DNA from: Macrocystis pyrifera
Lineage: Eukaryota > Sar > Phaeophyceae > Laminariales > Laminariaceae
Direction of reading: 5' to 3'
Assembly (NCBI GenBank): GCA_031763025.1
Contig: JASSKH010000025.1
Location: 2,728,001-2,792,000, forward strand
DNA length: 64,000 nucleotides
Part shown: piece by piece, positions 1 through 12,600 of the stretch
Position numbering within the stretch: position 1 is the stretch's first letter
Layout of the letters: the number at the start of each line of letters is the position of its first letter
Program-made: the position numbers and the translations under genes
Notes under the pieces: model-generated
What the model saw: only the letters and a program-made list of their open reading frames with translations
Told to the model about the DNA's origin: nothing
Databases searched by the model: none

Positions 1-110
1 CGGGGGGGCGGAACCAATACCCCGTGGAGGGGGTCAGCTTGACCCACCTTGAAGGCGGGCAAGGGGGAGGGGGGGGCTGAGGAGAGAACTAAAAAATTAC
101 CCCATCTTCA

Positions 111-207
111 TCCCTTTTAGGACTACAGTCCCGGAGTGGGGACAGAATGCTTAGAATTCGAGTGGTTTGTCCCCAAGATGGGAACTGCAGTTCTAAAAGG
201 GTTAAGG
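111..207. mobile_element. MITE-B copy
   Basis: Inverted ends CCCTTTTAGGACTACAGTCC and GGAACTGCAGTTCTAAAAGGG, with an interior GAGTGGTTTGTCCCC block. The family consensus end is AGGACTGCAGTCCCGTTTTG. Confidence 0.7.
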
Positions 208-457
208 TGAAAAGGAGAGGGGGTGCCTTGCTCCGCCCTGTAGGAGGGGCAGAGGGGGGACGGAGTCTTTGTACATTTCTCCTCCTTAAAAGGCGTGGAA
301 CTTGCTTGCAGTAGCGTGTACGACTTGGGTCCAGCCAGGTTCGACAAAATGGCTGATGGTCTCCCAACAAACCCCTCATTGCAGAGGTGTGCTACGATAG
401 AACTAGAACGTTTTGACCGAAACATTTTCTGACTGACCGGCCTCCTTAGCCCCTCAG

Positions 458-700
458 AGGCGTTCTATGATAGAGGTTCACCCTAAGTTTTTCTCAGGCT
501 CCTCCCTAGAATAGCTCCACACCTCACCCGAAAACTGCCTTCAGCAAAAATCATATTGCCTCCCGATGAACAATCCCATGGCCCAAGTATACAAAAACGT
601 CACTTTCGAAACAAGATTGGCATCCCGACGATTTTGGGTTAAGGGGCCCTGTCATTCAGAAAACATTTAGCGGAAATGTGCTACCTCTATCGCAGAACGC
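458..700. mobile_element. MITE-D copy
   Basis: Inverted ends AGGCGTTCTATGATAGAGGT and ACCTCTATCGCAGAACGC. The interior has a GGCTCC block and GGGTTAAGGGGCC. Confidence 0.7.
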
Positions 701-1284
701 GCCACCACCACAGTAGGAATATCATACGTGTTCTACAATTTTATTCGCGATCCACCTACAGTAGATTCGGGATTGGTTCTCGCAATACACTTTTAGCTTT
801 CTCAAAATCATTTTCGGGGGTGGTGTATACTAATAGTAGCATAGAGCTCCTCCTGCCAGGAGCCTCATAAAATCTTCAGTACACCCCTAGCGCAGCATGC
901 ATCTGCGTGCAGGTTTCCCCGTGCATTTTCCCCAGGAGTGTCGGGACCAAAAGGGTTTACCTGGTACAATTTAAAATCAGCTAAGTTTCAAGCATTATAT
1001 CGGGGCTGAACTGGACCAAGGGTCTCGAGTGTACATCCCCTGCCTTTTGCTTTGCCGAGCTCCTGGGGAAGAGAAAGATGGGGACGGAGCTTCAGTCGGG
1101 ATAATTCCTTGACAGATCACGATCCAGATCATCTATAGACGGGTACTACGATAGATAGGGATGTCATTAACTTTTCTGTGGCCCGTCACTTCAGAAGCTT
1201 TGCACCCCACCCAAAAACGTTTTTGTTCGGAAATATAAAAATTGAAAGCGGATGAACAAATCCCAAAGCCTGCAACAATAATAG

Positions 1285-1875
1285 TTGAAGCGGCTGGGAA
1301 TTCTACACCAAGAGGAAAGCAGCGAACCGTTCGCCGCAGACCGGAATATGCGGATGGACGTTGGCGCCAGGAGAGGAGGTCTATGGGATGCTCCTAATAG
1401 GGAGTATAGGGAGAAGTCCATCCTGCTGGACGTCACCCATGCTGACCCCCAAGCGCAGATACACCTGCGAGGAGGCAGTGCCGATCACGATGGATCAGCT
1501 GCCTCTAACTCCGAGGCGCGCAAGCGCCAACACTACGCTCGTCCGGGACATGTGTCGTTTGACGAACGGAATCACAAACTTGCCACTTTAGCAGTGAAAA
1601 TCTTTGGGCGTCTCGGGGTAGAGGGCAGCAAGTTCATCGACCAGCTGGCAGCTAGTGTCTTGGGGGGGAGGGATGGCGGGTCGATGGGAAGGAAAGGATT
1701 GGTGAAGGAACGCCTACTCCAACTCGTCTCGGTGACTACACAGGTCGCCATTTCGAGGAGAGTATCGCTATTTAGACTCCAGCTTAGGGGTCGTCAGGAA
1801 TCGAGAAGGAGCAGAGGGGGGGGAGATGACAGACCCACACCGATGGCGTGGGGATGGAGCTTGGATGCGGCTTAG
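1285..1875 (+). mobile_element. Non-LTR retrotransposon remnant, C-terminal ORF end
   Basis: Open frame of 196 codons. Its middle, from LLDVTHADPQAQIHLRGGSA through SEARKRQHYARPGHVSFDER to LVSVTTQVAISRRV, resembles, from memory, the region C-terminal to reverse transcriptase in non-LTR elements of stramenopile-like protists. No reverse transcriptase or endonuclease motif is present, so it is 5'-truncated. A 3' tail (about 2,010-2,110, containing TGTCGGATGGC) is shared with 15,700-15,815, as expected of truncated copies of one family. Family assignment is recall, not a search. Confidence 0.5.
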
Positions 1876-2425
1876 GATTTATGAATAGAAAGTAACGAGT
1901 ACATAGTAAGATGTAGGAGGGAGCAAAGACAATACATAGAGCATCATAGATAAAGCATAAGAGGAAGTAGACATAGTAGAAGATAGATAGACCTTGTGCA
2001 TAGGTTTCCTTTGTATCCGGGGATTTCTTCTTTCAGGAATGTTTTGATCGATCAACGGTGAAGCTCAAGCTGCACATTGTCGGATGGCAAGCCTGATAAT
2101 AATAGATATAACACAAAAAATAATGCAAAACAATAATGGCTTTCCAACGATACTGGATTAAGGAGCTCGGTCGGTCAGAAATAGTTTTGGCCGAAAAAGT
2201 GCTACGATAGATAGGGGTAACACTTCACTTTTCTGTGGCCCCTCACTTCAGAAGCTTTGTACCCTACCCAAAAACTTTTTTTTTCAGAACAAGATAAAAA
2301 GTGTAGGCCGATGAACAATCCCAAAGCCTACTATCATAATAGATTTATCATCAAAAATAGTGCAAGGCAATAGTGGCATAAAGATAGAATCGCGGGAGTC
2401 TCGTTTTGGGAATAACCTTTACTAT

Positions 2426-2590
2426 CTACAGTAGAATTTGACTGGTTTGTCCCCGAAACAAAAACTGCAGTAACTGCTGTTCGACAAAAAGGGTCAACCC
2501 TTTCAGGACTGCAGTCCCATTTTGGGGACAAACTACTTGGAATTTGAGTGGTTCGTCCCCAATACGGGACTGCAGTCCTAAGAAGGGTTT
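2426..2590. mobile_element. MITE-B, two overlapping copies
   Basis: Alternating GACTGGTTTGTCCCC, AGGACTGCAGTCCCATTTTG, GAGTGGTTCGTCCCC and CGGGACTGCAGTCCTA blocks. Confidence 0.65.
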
Positions 2591-3012
2591 AAGGGTTAAG
2601 GGGCCCGGTCGGTCAGGAATAGTTTTGGCCGAAAAAGTGACCCCCCTATTGTATGTAGCCCACCTCTGCATTATAATCTGCGGTCAGGGTTCATATATAT
2701 GTTGTTGCTCCCTGCGAAAGAGAGAAATATAAACTTTTTTTTTTCCGGAAAGTTCCTCACATCGGGCAGATCACAAATCTGCTGCTGTATCTATCTGCTG
2801 TAGACGACATCTAGACTAAAGTTAGATCCTTATCTGCCGTTACGATATTATGTGGGGGATCCGTGCAAGTACGGATCCAACCCAGGGAAGCATGTCCTAC
2901 AGTAGATCGGGCAGGTTTACACGGCTGCCATGCCATGCAACAAGATGAGATATATGGATCATACAGACCAGGAGCCTACATCTGCCCTGAAGGATCCAGA
3001 TAATTTAATTTG

Positions 3013-3264
3013 AGGCGTTCTACGATAGTGGTTCACCATAGTTTTTCGGAGGCTCCTCACTTGACCTTAAGGAGCTCCACACCTCACCCGAAAACTGACT
3101 CCAGCAAAAATCAAATTGCACCCCGATGAATAATCCCATGGCCTAAGTATACGATTACGTCATTTTTCGGAACAAAGGTTGGCATTCCGACGATTTTGGG
3201 TTAAGGAGCCCCGTCATTCAGAAAATATTTCAGCTGCAATGTGCTGACCTCTATCGTAGAACGC
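3013..3264. mobile_element. MITE-D copy
   Basis: Ends AGGCGTTCTACGATAGTGGT and ACCTCTATCGTAGAACGC; interior closely similar to 458-700. Degraded relatives at about 2,195-2,280, 7,707-7,925, 10,371-10,645 and 13,000-13,380. Confidence 0.75.
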
Positions 3265-3448
3265 ACCATTTACTGCCCCGAGGAAACCCAGATTATGACG
3301 TAGCTGCTCTGAAAGATGTGCATCATGGTGTACAGTAGCTGCACTGACAAAATATACAGGAGATCTGAGTGGAGTGGGAATCGAGAATCTGTCGGGGGTT
3401 GTTGGGAAACAATACAAACGGGGGAAAAAAAAAACGCGCGCCCCTTAC

Positions 3449-3607
3449 CGCCGCCATCTGCAGCAAGCTCGACAGGTGTCGCCCCAGCTTCTGCTGCCTC
3501 ACTGACAGGTCGCCGCGGCCGCTGAAATCCACCCGGAAAAGCGCGATGACCGAATCCACGATAATCACTCGGATGGGTCCCTCCGTGAGGCAAAGTGCCG
3601 CGATGCC
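3449..3607 (-). CDS. DMC1: DMC1 exon 6 (Walker B)
   Basis: Fifty-three codons after the acceptor [28 protein letters not shown] holds Walker B and the DMC1-type [11 protein letters not shown] signature; [17 protein letters not shown] follows. The donor GCG|GTAAGG is canonical. This is the last exon I can find; the following exon, with the NQV...DPKKP block, is not in the remaining 3.4 kb. Confidence 0.94.
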
Positions 3608-6600
3608 CTGAGAGTCACCAGGAGGAGAAAACGTGGGGGTGTAGGGGGGTACTCATTATCATGCACGGCCATAATCGTATGACTATATACCCTCGCATCC
3701 CTACAATGCCGGGACGGAGCACGTCGGGTTTCACCGACCAGGCGGACATTGCCTGTTGCACCAATCGCGAAGCGAAACTTGAAGTGTTGGGCGAGCTGCG
3801 TGAAGGGTGAGCTGCATCCTGCAAAGAATCCCTGTGAGGCGGACGTTCTTGCATGTATATAAGGATGACAGCGTCCAATGAAGGGAGAGGTGGCATGGAG
3901 CAACCCGAACGAGAACAGGTACCGTGGGGAGTTTATCAAGATCCTCCGATGATTCGACGTCCACGCGCTTTTAGTGTGCCCATTTGTGTACCCACGTTCC
4001 GCCGACGCTGAATAGTGGGTGCATATGTTCAGTATGCGCTGATTGGTGGGTGCTCATGTTCTGTGGATGTTGATTGGAGGGTACTTACGCCCTCTCAATC
4101 CTGACAACACGTCTCCGCCTCATGTGATGAGCATTCTCATTCTGCTGCTATTTCATGTCTTTGCCGCACATTGGCCTTTTGACTCGTCCCACGATACGGG
4201 TTGCCCTTTTTTGGCTCCATATTTTTTTACCGGTTGAGCTCCTCAATTGAGCTACCCGCAATACCTGTTATTATTCATAGCGTGATAACTTCGACTCAAA
4301 TGTTCGGTTCAGGACTACAGTACGCAACAGCGGCTACTAGTCTCCTATCCTGGCCAAGGCTGGCGGCTTATTGTGATGCCAACGTTGAGCACAGGCTCTT
4401 AAAGGCTATTGCACACCTTGTAGCATCCAGAGTGGCGTACTTGCTGAGCGCAAGTGCTTACTGTAGCGGTATGTTATTACATTACAAGAAACGTCACCCT
4501 GAAATTCTTAACTACCAGGTTCTTAGCACATGGCGCGTACTTTATCACATTGAAGCAAGTGTCGGGTCGGGTTGCGCGAACGTATTTCTCCGGAGTCATG
4601 TTCAGGGTGTGAGAATTTGAGCACCTTACGTGAGGAGCTCAGAAAATAAGGCGCCACCCCTCGAAGGTGGCATTGCTACGAAAGGGGTGCTCTCCTTGAG
4701 CGGGAACCCTATAAAAATACCAGGTATGCCAGCAGGTGTTTCACCCACCATGACAAGCGTCCCTCTCCATCTGCTGATATATCATATTCCCCAGGTATGT
4801 CTGTCTCACGTCAGCCCTCTCGATCTGCTGATATACCATACTAGGTATAAATGTCTCGCATGAGCCCTCCCCAATCTGCTCACATGTGATATCATATGCG
4901 TCTGTCTCACATGAGCCCTCTCGATATTGTGATATGTTGATATCATATGCGTCTCTCTCATATGAGCCCTCTCGGTCTGCTGATATATCATACCAGGTAT
5001 CATAGCCCTCTCAATGTGCTGATATGTGATATCATATGCGTCTGTCTCACATGAGCCCTCTCAATCTGTTGATATGTGATACCATATGCGTCTGTCTCAT
5101 ATGAGCCCTCCCGATCTTGTTGATATGTGATATCATATGCGTCTCTCTCATATGAGCCCTCACAATCTCCTGATGATGTGTAATACCATATGCGTCTGTC
5201 TCACATGAGCCCTCTCAATCTGCTGCTCGTGGTTGAAGACGCGGGTGACGATGATGTTCTCCAGAGTCTCGGTTGGATCGAGGCCGAACCGCTCGGCGAT
5301 GGCCTCTATTCGCTCCGGCCGAAAGTTTCCCTCGGTGTCCATGTACACAACCTGTGTATAAGGTGGTGGAAAAACAGTACTTGGTTCAGCGCTACAGCAC
5401 GCACTGGTATAGAGATTCACACATGGAGTAGAATGGGAGTGTGTGCCTATTTAATCTCTCGTTCCAAACACACTAAGAGCTCTATTTCAGTATTGATAGC
5501 ATCTCACCCAAAAATGGACTTGGAGAAAAAATGTTAGCGAGAAACCTGACGAGCAGCCTATATGGGCTACAACAGTAGTAGGTGCATATAACGAAAATAA
5601 CTTGTAAACCCCTGAGGCGCTCTACTCTGAATGGAAACGTAATGGAGGAGTGTGTGGTATTCATGTTAACCCCTGTGAGACTCTGAGATAGCGACGCGAA
5701 AACAATGACAAATATAGCGTTACCCACAGTCTACGAGCGCAGCGCGAGGGCCCAGCAGCTCGGCAGGACCGTGTCGATGCCGTGCCGTACGATTCCCTGC
5801 ACTGCTGTATGCCTGGTAGCTCGGACATCAATTGTTGTATCACCCCTCAATCACGCGGTGGCCGTCTCTGTTATCCTCACTTGTTATTCGTGAATTTCCC
5901 CGCTCTCAAGCCCCAAGAGGGTTCAGGTGTAAAGGGTCCTTTTACTTCCAGCCAGAGCGGTTTATTAAGACGCGTTCTACGTACGTAGAGGTAGCACATA
6001 ATTGGCCTAACGTGTTTCCTGAATAACGAGGGCTCCTGAAGGGGACGCTGGCACCCAAGCGTCCCCTGGTCCCCCGCAGTAGTACACACAGTAAGTTTGG
6101 CTTCATTCGGAGCCCGCTTCAATCGAAGAGCGAAAGTCGAGGGAGAGAGCTACAATTTGCAAAGCTCCTGCTTCCGTCCTCCCTTCCTTCCTCTGCTGCC
6201 TTATGTTGTTTTGTTTTCTGATACCGTTTCCTCTTCTTTTGTTTTTTTTTTTTAGTTTTTGTTTTTTTTCGTTTTGGTCCCAACTGAACGTTTGCACCTC
6301 ACTTGCGAACAGCCACAGCTCCTCACAGGATACCACAGCCCGCGAAATTGAGGGATGCTCTTGGTGGGATGTGTGAGGGTATCGGGTGCGCCAGACGGCA
6401 GCCGTATGCACCCAGAAGCGACTCACGAGGTGTTTTCGTGTACTCGAAGTTGCGAGCGAGCAGCACAAAAATCGCTAGAACGTTTCATTTTACGCAAGGG
6501 AACATAGCACAATGGCTACATCACCGATGAAGCAATGGCCTTCGCTATAATGTCGCTGTTCTCCAGGCGGACGATATTTCTCTAAGAGAGTCGTCGTCGA

Positions 6601-9600
6601 AGATGGAGCGGGAGGACATATTTCGCTACCATGATGGGTAGTAAGTTCTTGGGCCCTAAAAAGGGAAAAAAACGGTTTAAAAAGCTTGTGGTTCATGTAA
6701 CTTTGCATCAACTATTCGACAACTACGAAATATACGGTCTTGATTGTAAATCCCTCACTCTAATTCCAAGTCGTACGATGTATATGCTGCCGAAACGCCT
6801 ACGCGCGGGTAATTGATGAAGCGTTCCTGGTGACAACGTCCCTTAAATAACCCTGAATCGCCGGAATGCCATTTTTCTGTTTTGCAAAATGAATTTTTCT
6901 ACGCCTATAAGACCATGGGAGTGTTCATCAACCACATTGTGCTATCAGTTTTCTCCAAGTTGGTTTTGGGGTGAGGTATATGGCTCCTCAGGCGAGGAGC
7001 CTCACAAAACAAATGGTGCACCTCTACTGTAGCATGTGTCGTCAACGGTATTCTGTTCGGGTGGCATGGCGATGGTTTTCGTTGATAAGTTATTCCTGCC
7101 CCTTAAGGCTGGGCCTTCCTTTCTGTCTTTTTTTTTAACGTACCTTGCCGGCTTCGTTGCCTTACCGTTCAGAGGTGTGGGAGTGGGTTTTGAGGAGCCG
7201 CATCTTCGACTTATTTTCTAGCTCGTGGAATCGGGGTTTCCACAAACTTCCCATCATTCTGCATATACGGCTCTTCAGAGTGGGCTAGTGTTACGGTATT
7301 TCTTTGAATGAAGCTGAAAGCCCTGTAATTACCTGGGTTTAGGTACTGGGATCATATTTATAGTACTTGGGAGGCGTATCTTAGATGGGAAACCAGGGGT
7401 TTTCCCAGCGACGCACGAGCTTGACTCCTAGGTACTGGGATCATATTTATAGTACTTGGGAGGCGTATCTTAGATGGAAAACCAGGGGTTTTCCCAGCGA
7501 CGCACGAGCTTGACTCCCAGTCTCCGCGTGCATGAAAGGACTATAGCTGCTCTTCTTCTGTCTATAAGCATATAACACTATCTACAAGCAAACAACACAC
7601 GTGAGTATCAACGAGTACCGGCTTAATAGGCAAACCTGTCCAGGGATATAAAGTGTCCCGACCTTGATCCTAACAATTCCAAGTGACATTGGGTAGTTCT
7701 TCAGACGCGTGCTACGGTGGAAGCATCACTATTTTTTCCGGAGCTCTATAGCAAGTCAATTCGAGAAAAACTAAAAGTGCAACCCGGTGAACAATCTCAA
7801 AGCGTGAGTACCTCACGAATAATATTGTGAAACACTAATGGTATTCCAGCGATATTGAGTTAAGGAGCCCGTTCACAGCCAGAAATAGTTTGGGCCGAAA
7901 AATGCTATACCCCTATCGTCGCGCGCCTCCTCAGTTGAGAAAGCCCGTTAGTCATAACGCATTGGGCCGAAAAATACTACCAGGTACAATATTTTTCAGG
8001 TTCGACATGTATGGGGAGTTTTTTCTTCTTGAAAGTGGCTTACTATTTGATGGCCGGTGAGATTCGGAGCCACGATCCCAAAGCCCATGTCCTGCGGTCG
8101 ACGCCATTTGTTGAGGCAATAGGCCACCGGGCTACTGGTGAAATGTTAACCATAAGCGCCTACCCAAAGTTAAGCCTTAAATCATGGTTCAGTTATATCA
8201 TGGGGTTAGGACGAGGGGGTCGACCCCTCACATCGTGCGCAGAATTCGGGTCAATTTTGTATTGAAGTCAGAAAATGGTGACGCTCCCCCCTTACCCTGC
8301 CCTCCGCTCCGCCGGACTCCTTGCTGAGCTGCGACGTCACGCACAGCGTGTGCATAAGCTGGGTCTTGCCGGATCTGAATTCCCCGAAGAACTCGGTGAT
8401 GGAGCCTGTTTCGATCCCTCCCCCAAGAAGAGCATCGAGTTGCTTGCCCCCTGTGTGCACCTACGTACATAACCCGAAAACAATGACGGCATAGATAAGG
8501 GCGTAGAGAAATTCTGCATACGGTGTACCATTTTAAGACCACCTCGTGACAAGCCCCAAACCGTGGTCTTACCTCTAATAGGGTCTTGTTCTTTACTAAT
8601 AGAACTGAAAAGATGATCCAATATCAATTCCAAGTACCTTTTTTTCCCTGTAACGAGTCGATTTACCTGATCTTATCGCTACTATATGGCCTTGAACCGG
8701 GTGTGGCCTTGAAATGCACCACTGTAAATCCGACGTCAACATATCGATCGCAGGAGAAATATGTGCTAGGCCAATCGGCAGACCGCTATGTTTGGCAATA
8801 TGGCCAGTTTTGCAATTGCAGTGGTTTGCAATAGTCATGTTTTGCAATGGCAATATTTCGCGATACAGTAGTCGTATTTGGCAACGGTTAGATATTGTGG
8901 GTCTTGTACACAATTTCAATTCGAGCACTTGCATGTAAGCTTGCTTACAATCGCAAGTGCATGCAGTTTGCATCGAATTAACGAACAGTGCACGGGTGTG
9001 TATGCAATAAGATGTTTGCAATTGCACGGCGGCCACCACCCCCACCACCCAGACACGGTCCCCCCTAAACGTTACCCTAACCCCAACCGCAGAGGCCTGC
9101 TTGCTTGCAGGTGCTTAGAAAAACTCTAGTTTGCCTGGACAACGCTGTAGGTCGCTGGGCGCTGGCCGAAAAATACTTTGGGTCGCTCTGTTTGGACAAA
9201 CACTCTGTACAGGTCGCTGTGCGATGGATAATGCGCAAGGTCACTGTGTTCGAAAATACTCTACATGAGTCGCTTTGCTTGGAAAGCTTCTAGGTCGCCA
9301 TGTGTGGAACACTCTACCAGTAGGGCACTGTGTATGGAAAGACTCTCTAGAGGCCTCACTTTGTCTGAAAAACTCAAGGTCGCTGTGCTTGGAAAGCCTC
9401 TATCAATAGGAAGAGTGCTATGGTAGGGGGCGCACCTGCAAACTTCCAGGGCATTCCTCGGGACGCCTTTTCGACTCCGGGACGATATCCCGCGGGACTC
9501 AGTTACCCCGGGACTAAACGGCACTGTTTGTATGGGATGTGGCCACCCCGGGACGTCCTTGTGCGGGAACGAGCTTTACACTTTTCCGTGGCGCGGGAGC

Positions 9601-12600
9601 GAGATATTATAATTTGTGCGGGACGCGTTTGTGCGGGCACGGGATTTCATACTTATCAAGGGACCACGGGATTATCCCGAATCCCGCACAAAACCGCAGG
9701 ATAAATCCCGAGGAATGACCTTCAAGTTTCGGAGGCTCCGCGCTTGAGGAGCTCCTAACCACTAGTAAGTCGTCCAAAACTGGCTTTTGATAAAATAGCG
9801 GTGCGCGCTCGTAGCGGTAGCCCTGCGTTGCCCATGGTAGTATGTAATTACCTGGTATGTATGGTAGTACTCGTATTAATGGTATGCTGCGATGTATCAA
9901 TCTGTACGGGAAAATATTGACCACCGTGTGGGGGGGTATCGACTCGGGGGGTGTCCGTTTTCGTCATTTTGATAAATATGCAGCCTAAAGCCGATGGCCA
10001 ATGCTATCGTCTGCTGTCGGTGCAAACGAAAACTATTGTTGTGCAATACATAAAACATGGGATATATTACTGTGCCAATCACCCTGTTCTCGCAGGAAAG
10101 GCTAGGCTTCGACAGACTGATCGCTTCGTGCGTTCTCACGCTGAGCAAATCCAACAAATCCTGGATTCATATCGTTGTACCAAAGATTGGTTCCTTGGAT
10201 TGGGTCACGATTTTACCGGGTTACCGGGTAGTTCTTCAGTGGAGGAGTGTGTTGAGTCGGTCAGAAGTATTGCCACAGAAGGCAAAAAAGTGCTACCCTT
10301 GTCGTAGCAGGCCTCCTAGGTCGCTGTGCTTGGAAAAACTCTAGGTCACCGTGTTGAAAAGTATTCTAGGGATGCATGCTACCATAGGGTATGCGCCCTA
10401 TTGTATCTGAGGGTCCATACTTGGCCAGCTCTAAACCTCACCCAAAACCTAACCCCGAGAAAAGGTGACAGTGCAACCCTCTGGACAATGCCATGGGCCA
10501 GGTATCATGAAACACAAGTTATAGGTTTTCCAGCGACAAGGCATGCCTTATTGGGTAGTTCCTCAGTGCCCTTAAGGAACCCCGTCGGTCATTTTTTTCC
10601 CCTTGTAAGGCAAAAAAAGTGCTACATCTAACATAGAACGCGTCTAGGCCCCTCAGGCCTCTAGATCGCTGTGTGCTTGGAAATGCTCAAGGCCGTTGTG
10701 CGCTTGGAGCCACTCTAGATAACTGTGTTGGGAAATGCTCTAGGTTGCTGTGCATGGAAAGTCTTTTAAGTCGCTGTACTTTGTAATATACTCTGCTGTA
10801 GGTCGCTGTGGTAGGAAATTGTCTGGGTCGCAGTATTCAGCGAAGCAATTCTATGGCCACCAGCTTTGCATTTTCTAGCCCCGAACTTGCATGGGCAGTT
10901 GCACAAATTTAGGGTCTACATGCACTTTCCTGAACTTGCGTGGCACTTGCTTGAATTTAAAAGTCATACAAAGTGTGTGGTATATGATTGGTTGCATGCA
11001 ATTGCATGCAAGCTTGCAGCCACTACAATGAAAAACTTAAGTAGTGTACATACCAGGCCACAATAGGAAATGTTCGGCCCAAAAGTGCCTCCCTATCTTT
11101 GCACTGCTCCGCACACTTTAGCCTAGCCTGGCGACAGCATTACCGATCAGTGTACGGGAAAGGGTATGCCCTACAAGGCGGTAAACCTAGAACGCTAGCT
11201 TAGCTTCTACATCTATCCACACCAACAGCAGGGGCAGTGTGTCGCTGCGTTCGCTCGTGTGCGTCTGCTACGCTCGCGTAGCTGTGAGCGAGACACTGGG
11301 GGAAGACAAGGTGGGCACTGCCCTTGCTTCTTCGTGTGCACGTTGGTCTCCATCTACTACTGCTGCAGTTCCAGCTCTTCCGTCGCCGGTGTGCCCTTGC
11401 GTCGACATGATAATGAATTTCGACGCTATATTACAGAACGCACAAGAGTGCTTCGCTTAACAACGTTACACGTTCCTGACCAATGGTTATGCATACGTCA
11501 GTGCAGGGGGGGGATCGCGTCAGTCTGATTTGAGTTCCCCATGAGATGAGATGATGTCACTGCTGCCAATGGCGCATGCTACGATAGGAGCATACTGTGG
11601 TAGCAAGGAGCCGGATAAAATATACACACCCCATCATACTGGTAAAATGTCAACCAATTACCTACCCAATCTAAGCCCTTATAACAGCAACCCAGCCATC
11701 AATGAGGACGGAAGTACATGGAGCGTTTCAACATGCACATGAAGGCCAAATGTTCCTTATAGTTCCGCCAAGAGAGGAACAAATCCCAGAAACCCGGCAC
11801 GAAGAGTACCATTGCTTGTCATTTCATTTCGGTTGTACGCACTGCAGTGTAAAGGATGCATGCCAACCCGTTGCCAACTGCGTGCACCTGACCCTCGTTT
11901 CGTGAACACGTTACAGCATAGCAAGCTCACGAAAAAGAAACAATATACAAATGACAAGAGGCTTCCTGTTTGGAGGACGCCAAGAATAGTGGAGTAAGAA
12001 AATCGTGCTCAGCGGAAAGCGCTGCACTAAATCGTACACAACAGCCTATGCTAAAGGTTCAACAAGAATTGTGTCAAAATAAGGTTATAAGCCTTGCTCA
12101 CATTAGGTGTCTCTTGATGGCGGACCGACACTGTAATAAAGCAATATCGAGTAGGAGTGATCGGTGCGTAGAATTTTTTTGTCTCATTTTTTTTGTGAAA
12201 GAATACTGGGAACAGGACTTGCAGCTGCCGCATCTGCATGAAATGTACGGAGGTGCGTAGCCTTCAAATCTATCTCAACAGCGGCCCGTATGTACCTTGA
12301 TGACCTTCTGCCGAGCCTGACGGCACTGCAGTCCCGTCTGGAACATGCCAGACGACCCAGACCGGTCCACTTTGGAGGCTGCCGCCTGGATCTTCGTGAC
12401 CGTTGCATCGCTGAAGCCCCTGATTGCTAAGAGAATCTACGCTCGGGGAGGGAGGGGGAAGACAAAGTTTGTTAGTCTAGACTACGATGTACCCTTGGTA
12501 CAATATTTTTTTTGTATTCGTTTCGCTTTCGACAGTACGAAGTATACAGCACCGGTGCAAAGAAAGTCACAGATATTTTAAACTGCCTGTGCACCACTTT

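Noticed and set aside
1..3448. Search for the missing DMC1 C-terminal exons
   Set aside because: No minus-strand frame shows the NQV, DPKKP or GGH-like blocks; only MITE-B, MITE-D and retrotransposon sequence.
4201..4620. 139-codon frame [12 protein letters not shown]...
   Set aside because: No recognisable family, lies in DMC1 intron 5 on the opposite strand, ordinary length for a chance frame.
4750..5215. CRISPR-like array
   Set aside because: Units are contiguous with no unique spacers, and the genome is eukaryotic; it is a minisatellite.
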